8,476 bases of DNA from Paraprevotella sp. (GCA_017630975.1 JAGBUF010000095.1:1-8476); one strand, 5' to 3'. Positions 1 through 7,372 are shown, numbered from the stretch's first letter. Notes: generated by a model from the letters alone, not told the origin. Translations and numbers: made by a program.

Positions 1-1833
1 GCTGAAGGCATTACGTCCTGCCAACATGAATGAGATTTCATTAGAATCTACCGGGTGCATCTTTCCGTCGTAAACAATCACGCGTACATCACGTGCATAA
101 CTTCCTGTCAACGGACCTTGTTCCATACGTTGCATCACACCCTTCAAGATAGCCGGCATGAAACGCGCATCAATTGCACCACCTACAACGGAGTTGATGA
201 ATACCAATTTACCACCCCATTCCAATGGAATTTCTTCCTTACTGCGGGCATTGATACGGAACTCCTGACCATTGAAACGATAAATTTCAGGTTCAGGCAT
301 TCCTTCATAATATGGCTCTACAATCAAGTGAACTTCACCGAACTGACCGGCACCACCGGATTGTTTCTTATGACGGTAATCTGCACGTGCTGCCTTAGTA
401 ATGGTTTCACGATATGGGATACGTGGTTCTTCGTACTTGATATTGATTTTCTCATTATTCTCCATTCTCCACTTTAATGTACGCAAATGGAACTCACCTT
501 GACCATGTACGAGGATTTGACGCAATTCCTTGCTTTGCTCTACTACCCATGTCGGATCTTCCTCACGCATACGGTTCAAAGCATTCATCATCTTCTCGGT
601 CTCAGCTTCGTTTTCTGCGCGTACGGCACGTGAATATTTGTGGTTAGGATACTTAATGAAATTGAAACGGTTTTCAGTATTCTTGTCATTCAAAGTATTG
701 CCTGTCTTCACATCTTTCAATTTCACTGCACAACCGATATCGCCAGCCACTAATTCCTCAACCTTGATACGATTAGCACCTGCACAAACAAACAACTGTG
801 ACATACGTTCCTTAGAACCACGATCGGCATTGTTCAAATCATCACCTTCGTGCACTTTACCGCTCATCACCTTGAAGTACTGCACCTCACCGATATGCGG
901 TTCAACACCGGTCTTAAAGAAATAGAGTGAAGTCGGTCCATTTGAATCGGGCACTACTTCAACACCTCTTGTGTTATGTACCTTCGGCATCTCATCAACG
1001 AAAGGAACAACATTACCCAAGAATTCCATCAAACGACGCACACCCATATCCTTGCCTGCGCATACGCAGAACACCGGGAACATACCTCTGGCAGCCAATC
1101 CTTTACGGATACCTTCACGCATCTCGTCCTCTGTCAGCGTTTCGCTTTCGAAGAATTTCTCCATGAGAGTTTCATCATTCTCTGCTGCAGCCTCAACGAG
1201 AGCTTTATGCATCTCCATTGCCTTGTCCATTTCCTCTGCCGGCACCTCCTCTATGGTCGGTTCACCACCTTCCGGACCCCATGAATACTTCTTCATCAAC
1301 AACACGTCAATCAAGGCATTGAAACCGGGACCTGTCTGAATAGGATATTGTACAGGAACGACCTTACTACCATATATAGATGTCAATTGCTCAAGAATAG
1401 AATCATAATCACACTTCTCGTCATCCAATTGGTTCACCAAGAAGATAACGGGTTTACCCAACTTCTCAGTATAGCGGAAATGGTTTTGCGTACCTACTTC
1501 AGGACCATATTGACCATTCAACAATAGAATGGCTGTGTCTGTTACGTTCAAAGCTGTCAAAGCTGCACCCACAAAGTCGTCAGAACCCGGACAGTCAATG
1601 ATATTCAACTTCTTGTTATTCCATTCTACGTGATATACTGTTGAGAATACTGAATATCCATACTCATGCTCTACCGGGAAATAGTCACTCACTGTATTCT
1701 TGGCTGTGATTCTACCACGACGCTTGATCAGCCCGCTCTCATAGAGCAAGGCTTCTGTGAGGGTTGTCTTACCTGACCCATCATTACCTAACAAGGCAAT
1801 GTTTTTGATTTCGTTAGTTTGATATACTTTCAT
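1..1833 (-). CDS. fusA2: EF-G paralog (FusA2/EF-G2 type), 3' end beyond the window
   Basis: Translational GTPase-family protein acting on the ribosome in the cytoplasm. The frame is open from the ATG at 1831-1833 to the window edge, giving 611 codons; relatives are roughly 700-720 residues, so the end of domain IV and domain V are missing here. Visible parts: P-loop GNDGSGKT (G16-T23), switch II DCPGSDDF (80-87), NQLD in place of NKxD (134-137), domain II about 300-385, domain III about 405-478, and the domain IV motif SGGAGQFGEV (492-501). Canonical EF-G has DTPGHVDF, so the catalytic His is Ser84 here. This resembles the EF-G-2 paralogs of Thermus and Bacteroides rather than housekeeping FusA. 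From established knowledge, the B. thetaiotaomicron paralog is reported to support translocation without GTP hydrolysis and to be needed for gut colonization under control of the regulator Cur; applying that here is inference. It is divergent from hemW, with a promoter candidate at 1868-1899. Confidence 0.9.
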   Translation of the reverse strand, partial: MKVYQTNEIKNIALLGNDGSGKTTLTEALLYESGLIKRRGRITAKNTVSDYFPVEHEYGYSVFSTVYHVEWNNKKLNIIDCPGSDDFVGAALTALNVTDTAILLLNGQYGPEVGTQNHFRYTEKLGKPVIFLVNQLDDEKCDYDSILEQLTSIYGSKVVPVQYPIQTGPGFNALIDVLLMKKYSWGPEGGEPTIEEVPAEEMDKAMEMHKALVEAAAENDETLMEKFFESETLTEDEMREGIRKGLAARGMFPVFCVCAGKDMGVRRLMEFLGNVVPFVDEMPKVHNTRGVEVVPDSNGPTSLYFFKTGVEPHIGEVQYFKVMSGKVHEGDDLNNADRGSKERMSQLFVCAGANRIKVEELVAGDIGCAVKLKDVKTGNTLNDKNTENRFNFIKYPNHKYSRAVRAENEAETEKMMNALNRMREEDPTWVVEQSKELRQILVHGQGEFHLRTLKWRMENNEKINIKYEEPRIPYRETITKAARADYRHKKQSGGAGQFGEVHLIVEPYYEGMPEPEIYRFNGQEFRINARSKEEIPLEWGGKLVFINSVVGGAIDARFMPAILKGVMQRMEQGPLTGSYARDVRVIVYDGKMHPVDSNEISFMLAGRNAFS

Positions 1834-1867
1834 TGTGTAAAATTTAAAGTTAACATGTAAATGATGC

Positions 1868-1899
1868 GAAATTTAGCAAATAATTCTTTTTATCGCAAC
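1868..1899 (-). promoter_or_regulatory. Putative Bacteroidetes-type promoter of the EF-G paralog
   Basis: On the minus strand the -7-like box TAAATTTC (1868-1875) matches TAnnTTTG in all but the last base. A GTTG box (1896-1899) lies 20 bp upstream, the spacing expected for a -33 element. The start codon would follow a leader of about 30 nt. I could not identify a regulator site in the remaining divergent region by eye. Confidence 0.4.
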
Positions 1900-1957
1900 T
1901 ATTTTGGCAAATTGTTAATTATGTTTTTTGAATAACCCACATCCGAAAGGTTTTATT

Positions 1958-1965
1958 TATCTTTG
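1958..1965 (+). promoter_or_regulatory. Putative -7 box of hemW
   Basis: TATCTTTG is an exact TAnnTTTG match 29 bp before the hemW ATG. No good TTTG -33 box lies 19-21 bp upstream; the T-rich TTTTTTG at 1924-1930 is about 27 bp away. The box overlaps the perfect palindrome TTTGCAAA (1962-1969), which could be chance or an operator. Confidence 0.5.
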
Positions 1966-1994
1966 CAAACGATTTACACCTTATTATAATATAT

Positions 1995-3185
1995 ATGGCA
2001 GGCATCTACCTACACATCCCTTTCTGTAAAAAGCGTTGCATCTACTGCGATTTCTACTCGACAACTTGCATCGCACAACAAATGGATTATGTAGAAGCTC
2101 TGATCCGTGAAATCAAGATGCGAAAAAATTATCTGTCATCAAACGGGAGCATCCCTGTTATTGACACGATATATTTGGGTGGCGGAACACCCAGTACTTT
2201 AAGTCATGAACATTTGGAGAAGATCTTCGATACTATCTTTTCAACCTATCAAGTGTCGAAAAAGGCAGAAATTACCATGGAAGCCAATCCGGATGACCTG
2301 ACCGGCAAAGACGCGCTGTGCATCAGCGACCTTCCCATCAATCGTATCAGTTTGGGTGTCCAGACCTTCAACGACAAACAGTTGAAACTGCTCAATCGCC
2401 GGCATTCCGGGTGTCAAGCCATCAAAGCAATAGAAAAATGCAAGGCTGACGGAATTGAGAACATCAGCATCGATCTCATCTATGGACTACCCGAACAAAC
2501 GCTATCCGACTGGGAAGAGGAAATCAAAACTGCTATCAGTTTGGACATTCAACACCTTTCTGCCTATGCCCTTATCTACGAAGAGGGGACACCATTATGG
2601 AACATGCGCCGGGAACAATTGGTCAAGGAAGTGGAGGATGATGTCAGCCTCAGCATGTTCAACACCCTTATTGACAGACTTTCCCTCTCAGGTTTTGAGC
2701 ACTACGAAATATCTAATTTTGCACGTCAGGGATACCGTTCTCGACACAATTCCTCATATTGGAGGGGAATCCCCTATTTAGGGTGCGGAGCATCAGCGCA
2801 TTCGTACGACGGCAACAACCGCCATTGGAACGTGGCAGACCTCAACGTCTATCTACAAGAGGTCAACCGATGCACACCACCTCTTGATGAAACCAATGCA
2901 ACTTGGATGGAAACAGAAGTGCTGTCGGTACATGAGAAGTACAATGACTGCATCATTACGTCATTGCGTACCAGCGACGGACTTGACTTATCTCGCATAC
3001 AATCCGCTTTCGGACAACAGTTCACCGATTATTGTCTACGCATGGCTCAAAAACACATCCAAAACGGCCTGTTGGAACATATCAAAAAAGATGAGCAATC
3101 ACCATTGGGATTGCTCAAACTGACTCGCCAAGGTATCTTCGTTTCCGATGGCGTTATGAGTGATTTGTTATCTATCGAGGACTAA
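1995..3185 (+). CDS. hemW: Radical SAM heme chaperone HemW
   Basis: 396-residue cytoplasmic radical-SAM protein, often misannotated as oxygen-independent coproporphyrinogen III oxidase. The [4Fe-4S] cysteines are C11, C15 and C18 (CxxxCxxC). The next position of the pattern is F20, where true HemN carries a fourth Cys, which points to HemW. The SAM-binding GGGTPS is at 62-67, EANPDD at 96-101, and RISLGVQ at 117-123. GFEHYEISNFA (233-243) and the HNxxYW motif (H251, N252, Y255, W256), linked to heme binding in HemW, are both present. Family knowledge: HemW binds heme and delivers it to hemoproteins such as respiratory cytochromes; many gut Bacteroides depend on external heme or protoporphyrin, so a heme carrier is a sensible core gene. 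The ATG fits the family N-terminus (IYLHIPFC at 4-11). It is divergent from the EF-G paralog and overlaps the stop of the convergent lipoprotein gene by four bases. Confidence 0.93.
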   Translation: MAGIYLHIPFCKKRCIYCDFYSTTCIAQQMDYVEALIREIKMRKNYLSSNGSIPVIDTIYLGGGTPSTLSHEHLEKIFDTIFSTYQVSKKAEITMEANPDDLTGKDALCISDLPINRISLGVQTFNDKQLKLLNRRHSGCQAIKAIEKCKADGIENISIDLIYGLPEQTLSDWEEEIKTAISLDIQHLSAYALIYEEGTPLWNMRREQLVKEVEDDVSLSMFNTLIDRLSLSGFEHYEISNFARQGYRSRHNSSYWRGIPYLGCGASAHSYDGNNRHWNVADLNVYLQEVNRCTPPLDETNATWMETEVLSVHEKYNDCIITSLRTSDGLDLSRIQSAFGQQFTDYCLRMAQKHIQNGLLEHIKKDEQSPLGLLKLTRQGIFVSDGVMSDLLSIED

Positions 3186-3203
3186 TCCCTCATTTCCTGA
3201 TAG
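3172..3203. other. Inverted repeat across the hemW/lipoprotein stop junction
   Basis: CTATCGAGG (3172-3180) can pair with CCTGATAG (3196-3203) with one bulged G, leaving a 15-nt loop that contains both overlapping stop codons. Neither strand has a clear T-tract afterwards, so this is at best a weak two-way 3'-end structure. There is no intergenic DNA here for a conventional terminator. Confidence 0.25.
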
Positions 3204-3877
3204 GTGATTTCATAGAAACAAGGATATACATTTGAGGACGCATCACTGTGACCTTGTGAATGAGGCACAATCATTCGCACCTTTGCTATACCTTCATCTG
3301 CCGTCAATTGGCGTCCTACATTGATATAGGTGAACGGCATCAACCATCCGGCTGGTACTATCTTTGAACCATAATAGTTATACATAGCTCCACCTCCGTT
3401 GATGGTCGTATTGAAAGAACCTGTAAAGGTACCATAGGTATTTGTTACATCTAGAATATCGGGGTTGGTTTGCCAATACGGAGAGTTATTGGAAGTCTGA
3501 ATGGAGTCGCGCAAGATATTGAATTCAGTATATCTGCAGATAATACGTTTGCACTCCCCATCTTTCAATTTTTCGCCGGCACCTTTGCGCACAATCTGCA
3601 TATACACACCCTTGTTCTCAAACAGCACATACTCATTGCGTTCCAGATTTGTCATGCTATCCTGCGCACAAAAAGTAGCTTCAGAAATCACGTTGATTTT
3701 CCCTACGTGAATCAGAGGTTCACCATCGCTACCATAAATTATTACATCACGATTGATAAAAGAATTTATCGCATTGCGTTCTTTATCTCTTTGTTCGGCA
3801 TACGTCTCTTCGTCATCACAACCAATCCAAGCCATTCCGACGAAAATCACCACGAACATATACATCCATTTTTTCAT
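3182..3877 (-). CDS. Putative surface lipoprotein with a degenerate FKBP-like body (DUF4827-like)
   Basis: 231 residues with a lipoprotein signal peptide: KK at 2-3, a hydrophobic core about 5-19, and a lipobox ending IGC at C20. Position -3 is Trp, which is not canonical. The mature protein begins C-D-D-E-E, resembling the acidic export signal of surface-exposed Bacteroidetes lipoproteins. Residues about 90-135 (GVYMQIVRKGAG, then a basic strand and DSIQTS) and about 175-231 (VPAGWLMPFTYINVG, AKVRMIVPHSQGH, a final YEITYQ strand) follow the strand order of FKBP prolyl isomerases, with several active-site aromatic residues not evident. I believe it belongs to the Bacteroidales DUF4827 group, by memory only. 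Only 13 bp separate it from the nrnA stop, so the two are probably cotranscribed. Isomerase activity is doubtful; a binding or assembly role outside the cell is inference. Confidence 0.7.
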   Translation of the reverse strand: MKKWMYMFVVIFVGMAWIGCDDEETYAEQRDKERNAINSFINRDVIIYGSDGEPLIHVGKINVISEATFCAQDSMTNLERNEYVLFENKGVYMQIVRKGAGEKLKDGECKRIICRYTEFNILRDSIQTSNNSPYWQTNPDILDVTNTYGTFTGSFNTTINGGGAMYNYYGSKIVPAGWLMPFTYINVGRQLTADEGIAKVRMIVPHSQGHSDASSNVYPCFYEITYQEMRD

Positions 3878-3890
3878 ATCTCTTTTTCGT

Positions 3891-4928
3891 TTATTTCTTT
3901 TTCAATAATGCCGAATATTTCTTCATGGCATTCTTCACTATCTGTTCAGCCTCATCCATAGGACAGGATAGTTCCCCACCGGCAGCATTCAAATGTCCAC
4001 CTCCATTGAAGAATTCTGCAGCCATACTGTTGCATGGGAAATCATCCATCGAACGCAATGACACCCGAATGACATTCCGTTCAGTATCCTCGCGCAAGAA
4101 GACGGACAAGATAGACTGATTGATTTGCAACGGCATGTTCACAATTCCCTCTGTATCACCTTTCTTATGAGCGAAACGCTTTTGTTCCTCTCGCGTCAAT
4201 GTCATCAACGAAGCACGATATTCCGGGAAATGTTGCATTTTGACATACAGTAAATATCCCATCAGTTTCAGTCTGTTGGGCGAATAGTTATAGAACACAT
4301 TCCGATAGATTTTATCCTTATCAATACCCTTCTCCAACATTTGCCCGACAATATAATAGATATCGCTTCTGTTAGAATTGTACGCAAAACATCCTGTATC
4401 AGTCATCATACCGGTATATAGACAAGTAGCCTCTTCGCGGGTCATGTTCTCAACTCCATCCACCTGAGCCAACACCTTGAAAAGCAGTTCACAAGTGGAA
4501 CTCATCTCATGACGTGAAAGTACCCATTTGCAAAAATCAGCAGGATTCAGATGATGGTCGATCATCATTTTCGGCGCATCCGATGCCATTACAGCATTTT
4601 CCATATTCAACAGACGTGAAGGCTCGTTGAAATCCAGACAAACGAACAAATCTGCTGCTTTCAGCAGTTCACCCACTTCCTCCTCATGCTTATCGTATAT
4701 CTTGACCTGTTCAGTTCCCGGCATCCACTTCAGAAAGTCCGGGAAGATGTTGGGAACAACAGGAGTCGCTTTCTTTCCTTTGCGCCACAGGTAATGCGAG
4801 AATGCCAATACTGCTCCCATTGCATCACCGTCCGGCGACACATGACAAGTCACAACGATGTTCTCTGCCTGGTTCACCATTGCCGAGAATCCATCCACTT
4901 CCGCTACTGTCAGGATATTGTCTATCAT
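3891..4928 (-). CDS. nrnA: DHH/DHHA1 phosphoesterase, NrnA-like (nanoRNase / pAp phosphatase)
   Basis: 345-residue cytoplasmic phosphoesterase of the DHH family, NrnA type. The metal-binding motifs run in order: H29, D33 and D35 in CHVSPDGDAMG, D99 in CLDFNEP, D124-H125-H126 in MIDHHLNP, and D177 in GMMTDTG. The C-terminal DHHA1 substrate-binding motif GGGHLNAAGG is at 309-318. All expected catalytic residues are present and the length is normal. Family knowledge: NrnA enzymes degrade 2-5-nt RNAs to mononucleotides, many dephosphorylate pAp from sulfur assimilation, and some relatives cleave cyclic dinucleotides or pApA. Which substrate is favoured cannot be read from the sequence. The ATG at 4926-4928 is 78 bp downstream of the comEC stop and is preceded by its own -7 box, so it can be expressed independently of rpe-comEC. 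The lipoprotein gene follows 13 bp later. Confidence 0.9.
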   Translation of the reverse strand: MIDNILTVAEVDGFSAMVNQAENIVVTCHVSPDGDAMGAVLAFSHYLWRKGKKATPVVPNIFPDFLKWMPGTEQVKIYDKHEEEVGELLKAADLFVCLDFNEPSRLLNMENAVMASDAPKMMIDHHLNPADFCKWVLSRHEMSSTCELLFKVLAQVDGVENMTREEATCLYTGMMTDTGCFAYNSNRSDIYYIVGQMLEKGIDKDKIYRNVFYNYSPNRLKLMGYLLYVKMQHFPEYRASLMTLTREEQKRFAHKKGDTEGIVNMPLQINQSILSVFLREDTERNVIRVSLRSMDDFPCNSMAAEFFNGGGHLNAAGGELSCPMDEAEQIVKNAMKKYSALLKKK

Positions 4929-4949
4929 ATCTTCTTATAGAATAAGTTA

Positions 4950-4982
4950 CAAAGATAGTGAAAGGAATTTCAATTAAAGAAA
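4950..4982 (-). promoter_or_regulatory. Putative promoter of nrnA and the lipoprotein gene
   Basis: The minus strand carries TATCTTTG (4950-4957), an exact TAnnTTTG -7 box, with a near-consensus TTTC -33 box at 4979-4982, 21 bp upstream. The leader to the nrnA ATG would be about 15-20 nt. It lies in the 78-bp gap after comEC, making an internal promoter within the minus-strand cluster. Confidence 0.55.
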
Positions 4983-5006
4983 AATCGTATAGTAAAAATT
5001 TATCTT

Positions 5007-6587
5007 TCAAAAAGTGAACATCCAGCACAGCCACCACACTATCATCATCACCAACGTACACTTGAGCCACGAAACGAGGGGCATCCAACGTTTAAAGAGA
5101 ACGACGCCCAATAGCATATAGGTGACAAATAATAAAGGGAGTGAACAATGCACGTGAACAACGGAAAACGGAAGCGCCGCAAAGAACTGTAAAACAGCAT
5201 TCTGTACGCCTACTAGCAGTTCTACGACAAACACAACCGGAGCAACAGGTATTCCGGTCATCACAACCAACATCAGCACCGGCATCAGATAAATCAGGAG
5301 AGCTGTCAGCGGAGTCACCAACAATGTAGCCAAAGCGGAATATGGCGCAAACGTATCAAAGACATACGCCACCAAAGGAACGGTGAATAGTTGGGCTGAA
5401 AAAGACACCAACAGACTTTGCACGATCCACTTCGTATAACGCCATTGCACAATAAAATGATTGGCAAACAAAGGATAAACCGTCAATATACCCCACATAG
5501 CAAGGAATGAGAGTTGAAAACCAACATCATAAAGCAAAAGCGGCTGGAAAGACAACATCAGGACCGCACTTACGCCCAAAGAATTCAATGAAAAACCTTG
5601 TCGACCGAATAATGAGCCGGACAACATCAACGAATACATAATGGCAGCACGAACCAACGAGGCGGGAAGACCTGCCACAAAAGTATACCCCCAAACCAAT
5701 ACAAGCACAGCAAAAATGCCAACTACCTTCGTCCATCGTCGCACACAGCACCGTAAAAGCAAGAGGCTAAATACAGCCACCAAGAAACTCAAGTGCATTC
5801 CTGACAAAGCAAGGATATGACTGACACCCACCTCGGCATACAAGGACTTTACCTCTTGACGCAACTGCGATTTCTCGCCCAACGTCAAAGCGGAAAACAA
5901 AGCCAATGTCCCGTCATTCAATCCTGTCTGTCGGATTTTCTTAATGAATTGCTCACGCCACTGTAATGCACCGATTCGCCATCGCAAGATGACCGGCAAA
6001 GGTTTTATCTCTGTATCTTCAGCCTTGCTCCAAGCACCATTCTTAACATAAGCCTGTCCGGAAATTCCTTTTACCGACAGATATCGTGCATAATCAAAAG
6101 TTCCGCCATTGAAGTCATTGGTAGGGACATGTATCAACGCATCAAAAACAATGGCATCTCCCACCTTGAGCATAGAGGAAAGGGAATCTTTCTTCACATA
6201 AAGACGTACAGACTTGCTCTTATCAACCACCTCCCACTTATGACTCAGACAAAAAGCATCTGCCGAAATGGAACGCTCTCCCATTTTCGGTGACGAAACA
6301 AGAACTGCATGATATGTACAAACATTCGGGTTCCAATCTGCCTTAACACTCTCCCACGCCACTACTGAACGCCATAGGCCAAACAAGAAAAGAAATAGAT
6401 ATAATAATAAGGTAAAGGCGATTGGCGATGGACTATATGTCATCTGCCCCTTTGAGCGTAAAGACCGCCATCCAAGCGCCAGTGTCATCACACCGGCAAC
6501 AAAAAGCAGAAACAATAGAATGATAGAAGGAACACACCCCTTTAAGGGTTCTCCCAACGAAAGCCCGACAAGCAAAGGAAGTACCAA
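5007..6587 (-). CDS. comEC: ComEC/Rec2-family competence membrane protein without a metallo-beta-lactamase domain
   Basis: Polytopic inner-membrane protein of about 526 residues counted from a TTG codon at 6585-6587. The N-terminal part has hydrophobic segments at about 1-40 and 55-80, then a soluble DUF4131-like region (about 85-200). The Competence domain follows, with GVSHILALSGMHLS, GLPASLVRAAIMYS and YDVGFQLSFLAMWG as family signatures and a run of transmembrane helices to the C-terminus. Family knowledge: ComEC carries single-stranded DNA across the inner membrane during natural transformation. Long homologs end in a metallo-beta-lactamase-like domain; this one stops just after its last hydrophobic segments (WWLCWMFTF), so that domain is absent. 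The start is uncertain: the typical N-terminal pattern seems to begin upstream (KYPFVR), but no ATG or GTG occurs in frame back to the rpe stop at 6639. Competence in this strain is inference. Confidence 0.85.
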   Translation of the reverse strand: MVLPLLVGLSLGEPLKGCVPSIILLFLLFVAGVMTLALGWRSLRSKGQMTYSPSPIAFTLLLYLFLFLFGLWRSVVAWESVKADWNPNVCTYHAVLVSSPKMGERSISADAFCLSHKWEVVDKSKSVRLYVKKDSLSSMLKVGDAIVFDALIHVPTNDFNGGTFDYARYLSVKGISGQAYVKNGAWSKAEDTEIKPLPVILRWRIGALQWREQFIKKIRQTGLNDGTLALFSALTLGEKSQLRQEVKSLYAEVGVSHILALSGMHLSFLVAVFSLLLLRCCVRRWTKVVGIFAVLVLVWGYTFVAGLPASLVRAAIMYSLMLSGSLFGRQGFSLNSLGVSAVLMLSFQPLLLYDVGFQLSFLAMWGILTVYPLFANHFIVQWRYTKWIVQSLLVSFSAQLFTVPLVAYVFDTFAPYSALATLLVTPLTALLIYLMPVLMLVVMTGIPVAPVVFVVELLVGVQNAVLQFFAALPFSVVHVHCSLPLLFVTYMLLGVVLFKRWMPLVSWLKCTLVMMIVWWLCWMFTF

Positions 6588-6638
6588 ACGGACAAAGGGG
6601 TACTTACGTCCAACCGAACTAAAAGAAACAGCCAGAGG

Positions 6639-7289
6639 TTATAAGTTTTTCAAGATACGAATCTCTTCTTCCGGATCTACTGCTTTGAACACAGCACTAC
6701 CTGCCACCAATACATCCACTCCGGCATCAACAAGCATCTTACCCGTCTCACGATTCACACCGCCATCCACCTCAATTAAGGCATGAGAATTGCTATTGTC
6801 TATCATCGCACGCAGTTCTCTTACCTTTTCCAATGTCCGCGGAATAAAAGTTTGTCCTCCAAAACCCGGATTGACCGACATGAGCATCACAATATCCAAA
6901 TCCTCAATGATATCCACCAGCGTAGAGACAGGAGTTGCAGGATTCAAAGTCACGCCTGCTTTCATGCCGTTCTCCTTGATCTGCTGAATGACACGGTGCA
7001 GATGTGGACATGCCTCCACGTGTACATTCATGCTATATGCCCCCAAGTCGCGCACCTCATTGATAAATTTCTCAGGTTGCACAATCATCAGATGTACATC
7101 CAACGGCTTCTTACAGAGTTTCGCCACATATTTCAATACGGGAAAACCGAATGAGATATTAGGAACAAAGACACCATCCATGATATCAATGTGCAACCAA
7201 TCACATTCACTGTTGTTTATCATTTCCATGTCCGATGCCAAATCAGCGAAATTAGCGGACAACAAGGAGGGGGCCACAAGGTTTTTCAT
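6639..7289 (-). CDS. rpe: Ribulose-phosphate 3-epimerase
   Basis: 216-residue cytoplasmic TIM-barrel enzyme that interconverts ribulose-5-phosphate and xylulose-5-phosphate in the pentose phosphate pathway. I chose the ATG at 7287-7289 (MKNLVAPSLLSANFADL), which fits the family N-terminus; an in-frame TTG nine bases upstream gives three extra residues and is less likely. Metal ligands are H33 and D35 (HIDIMDG), H66 (DVHLM) and D175 (VDGGV). The active-site loop NPGFGGQ is at 140-146 and the phosphate-binding AGSAVF is near 196-201. All are intact and the length is normal. It is first in a minus-strand cluster with comEC, which is in the same reading frame after the rpe stop. Its promoter is at 7321-7350. 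Confidence 0.95.
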   Translation of the reverse strand: MKNLVAPSLLSANFADLASDMEMINNSECDWLHIDIMDGVFVPNISFGFPVLKYVAKLCKKPLDVHLMIVQPEKFINEVRDLGAYSMNVHVEACPHLHRVIQQIKENGMKAGVTLNPATPVSTLVDIIEDLDIVMLMSVNPGFGGQTFIPRTLEKVRELRAMIDNSNSHALIEVDGGVNRETGKMLVDAGVDVLVAGSAVFKAVDPEEEIRILKNL

Positions 7290-7320
7290 ATCTGTCAACT
7301 AAAATATAGTTCTATACGCA

Positions 7321-7350
7321 CAAAGTTATACGAAAAATCCTACACGACAA
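7321..7350 (-). promoter_or_regulatory. Putative promoter of rpe-comEC
   Basis: On the minus strand TAACTTTG (7321-7328) matches TAnnTTTG exactly. A TTG (7348-7350), 19 bp upstream, fits the -33 element. That TTG lies in the loop of the hairpin at 7331-7372, so terminator and promoter overlap. The leader to the rpe ATG would be about 25-30 nt. Confidence 0.6.
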
Positions 7351-7372
7351 GCATGTAGGACTTAATTTTTCG
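7331..7372 (-). terminator. Intrinsic-terminator-like hairpin between the small ORF and rpe
   Basis: TCCTACA (7338-7344) pairs perfectly with TGTAGGA (7354-7360) around a 9-nt loop. Flanking CGAAAAA (7331-7337) and TTTTTCG (7366-7372) can extend the stem with a 5-nt bulge. Read on the minus strand, the stem is followed at once by TTTTT, as in a factor-independent terminator. It would end transcripts from the sigma gene and small ORF before rpe. The stem is modest in GC content. Confidence 0.6.

Noticed and set aside
55..1339. Several plus-strand open frames opposite the EF-G paralog
   Set aside because: The minus-strand frame is continuous for 611 codons with GTPase and EF-G motifs, so these are shadows.
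1995..3185. Oxygen-independent coproporphyrinogen III oxidase (HemN)
   Set aside because: The CxxxCxxC motif is followed by D-F instead of the extra Cys of HemN, and the HNxxYW motif of HemW is present.
3470..3961. 163-codon plus-strand open frame across the lipoprotein/nrnA junction
   Set aside because: It runs antisense over two real genes and has low-complexity composition with no recognisable motif.
4825..5088. 87-codon minus-strand frame across the comEC/nrnA gap, considered as a lost ComEC tail
   Set aside because: It is in another frame from comEC, overlaps the nrnA start, and shows no metallo-beta-lactamase motif such as HxHxDH.
7296..7298. TTG start for rpe, three codons upstream
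   Set aside because: The ATG at 7287-7289 gives the normal family N-terminus and is the stronger initiation codon.
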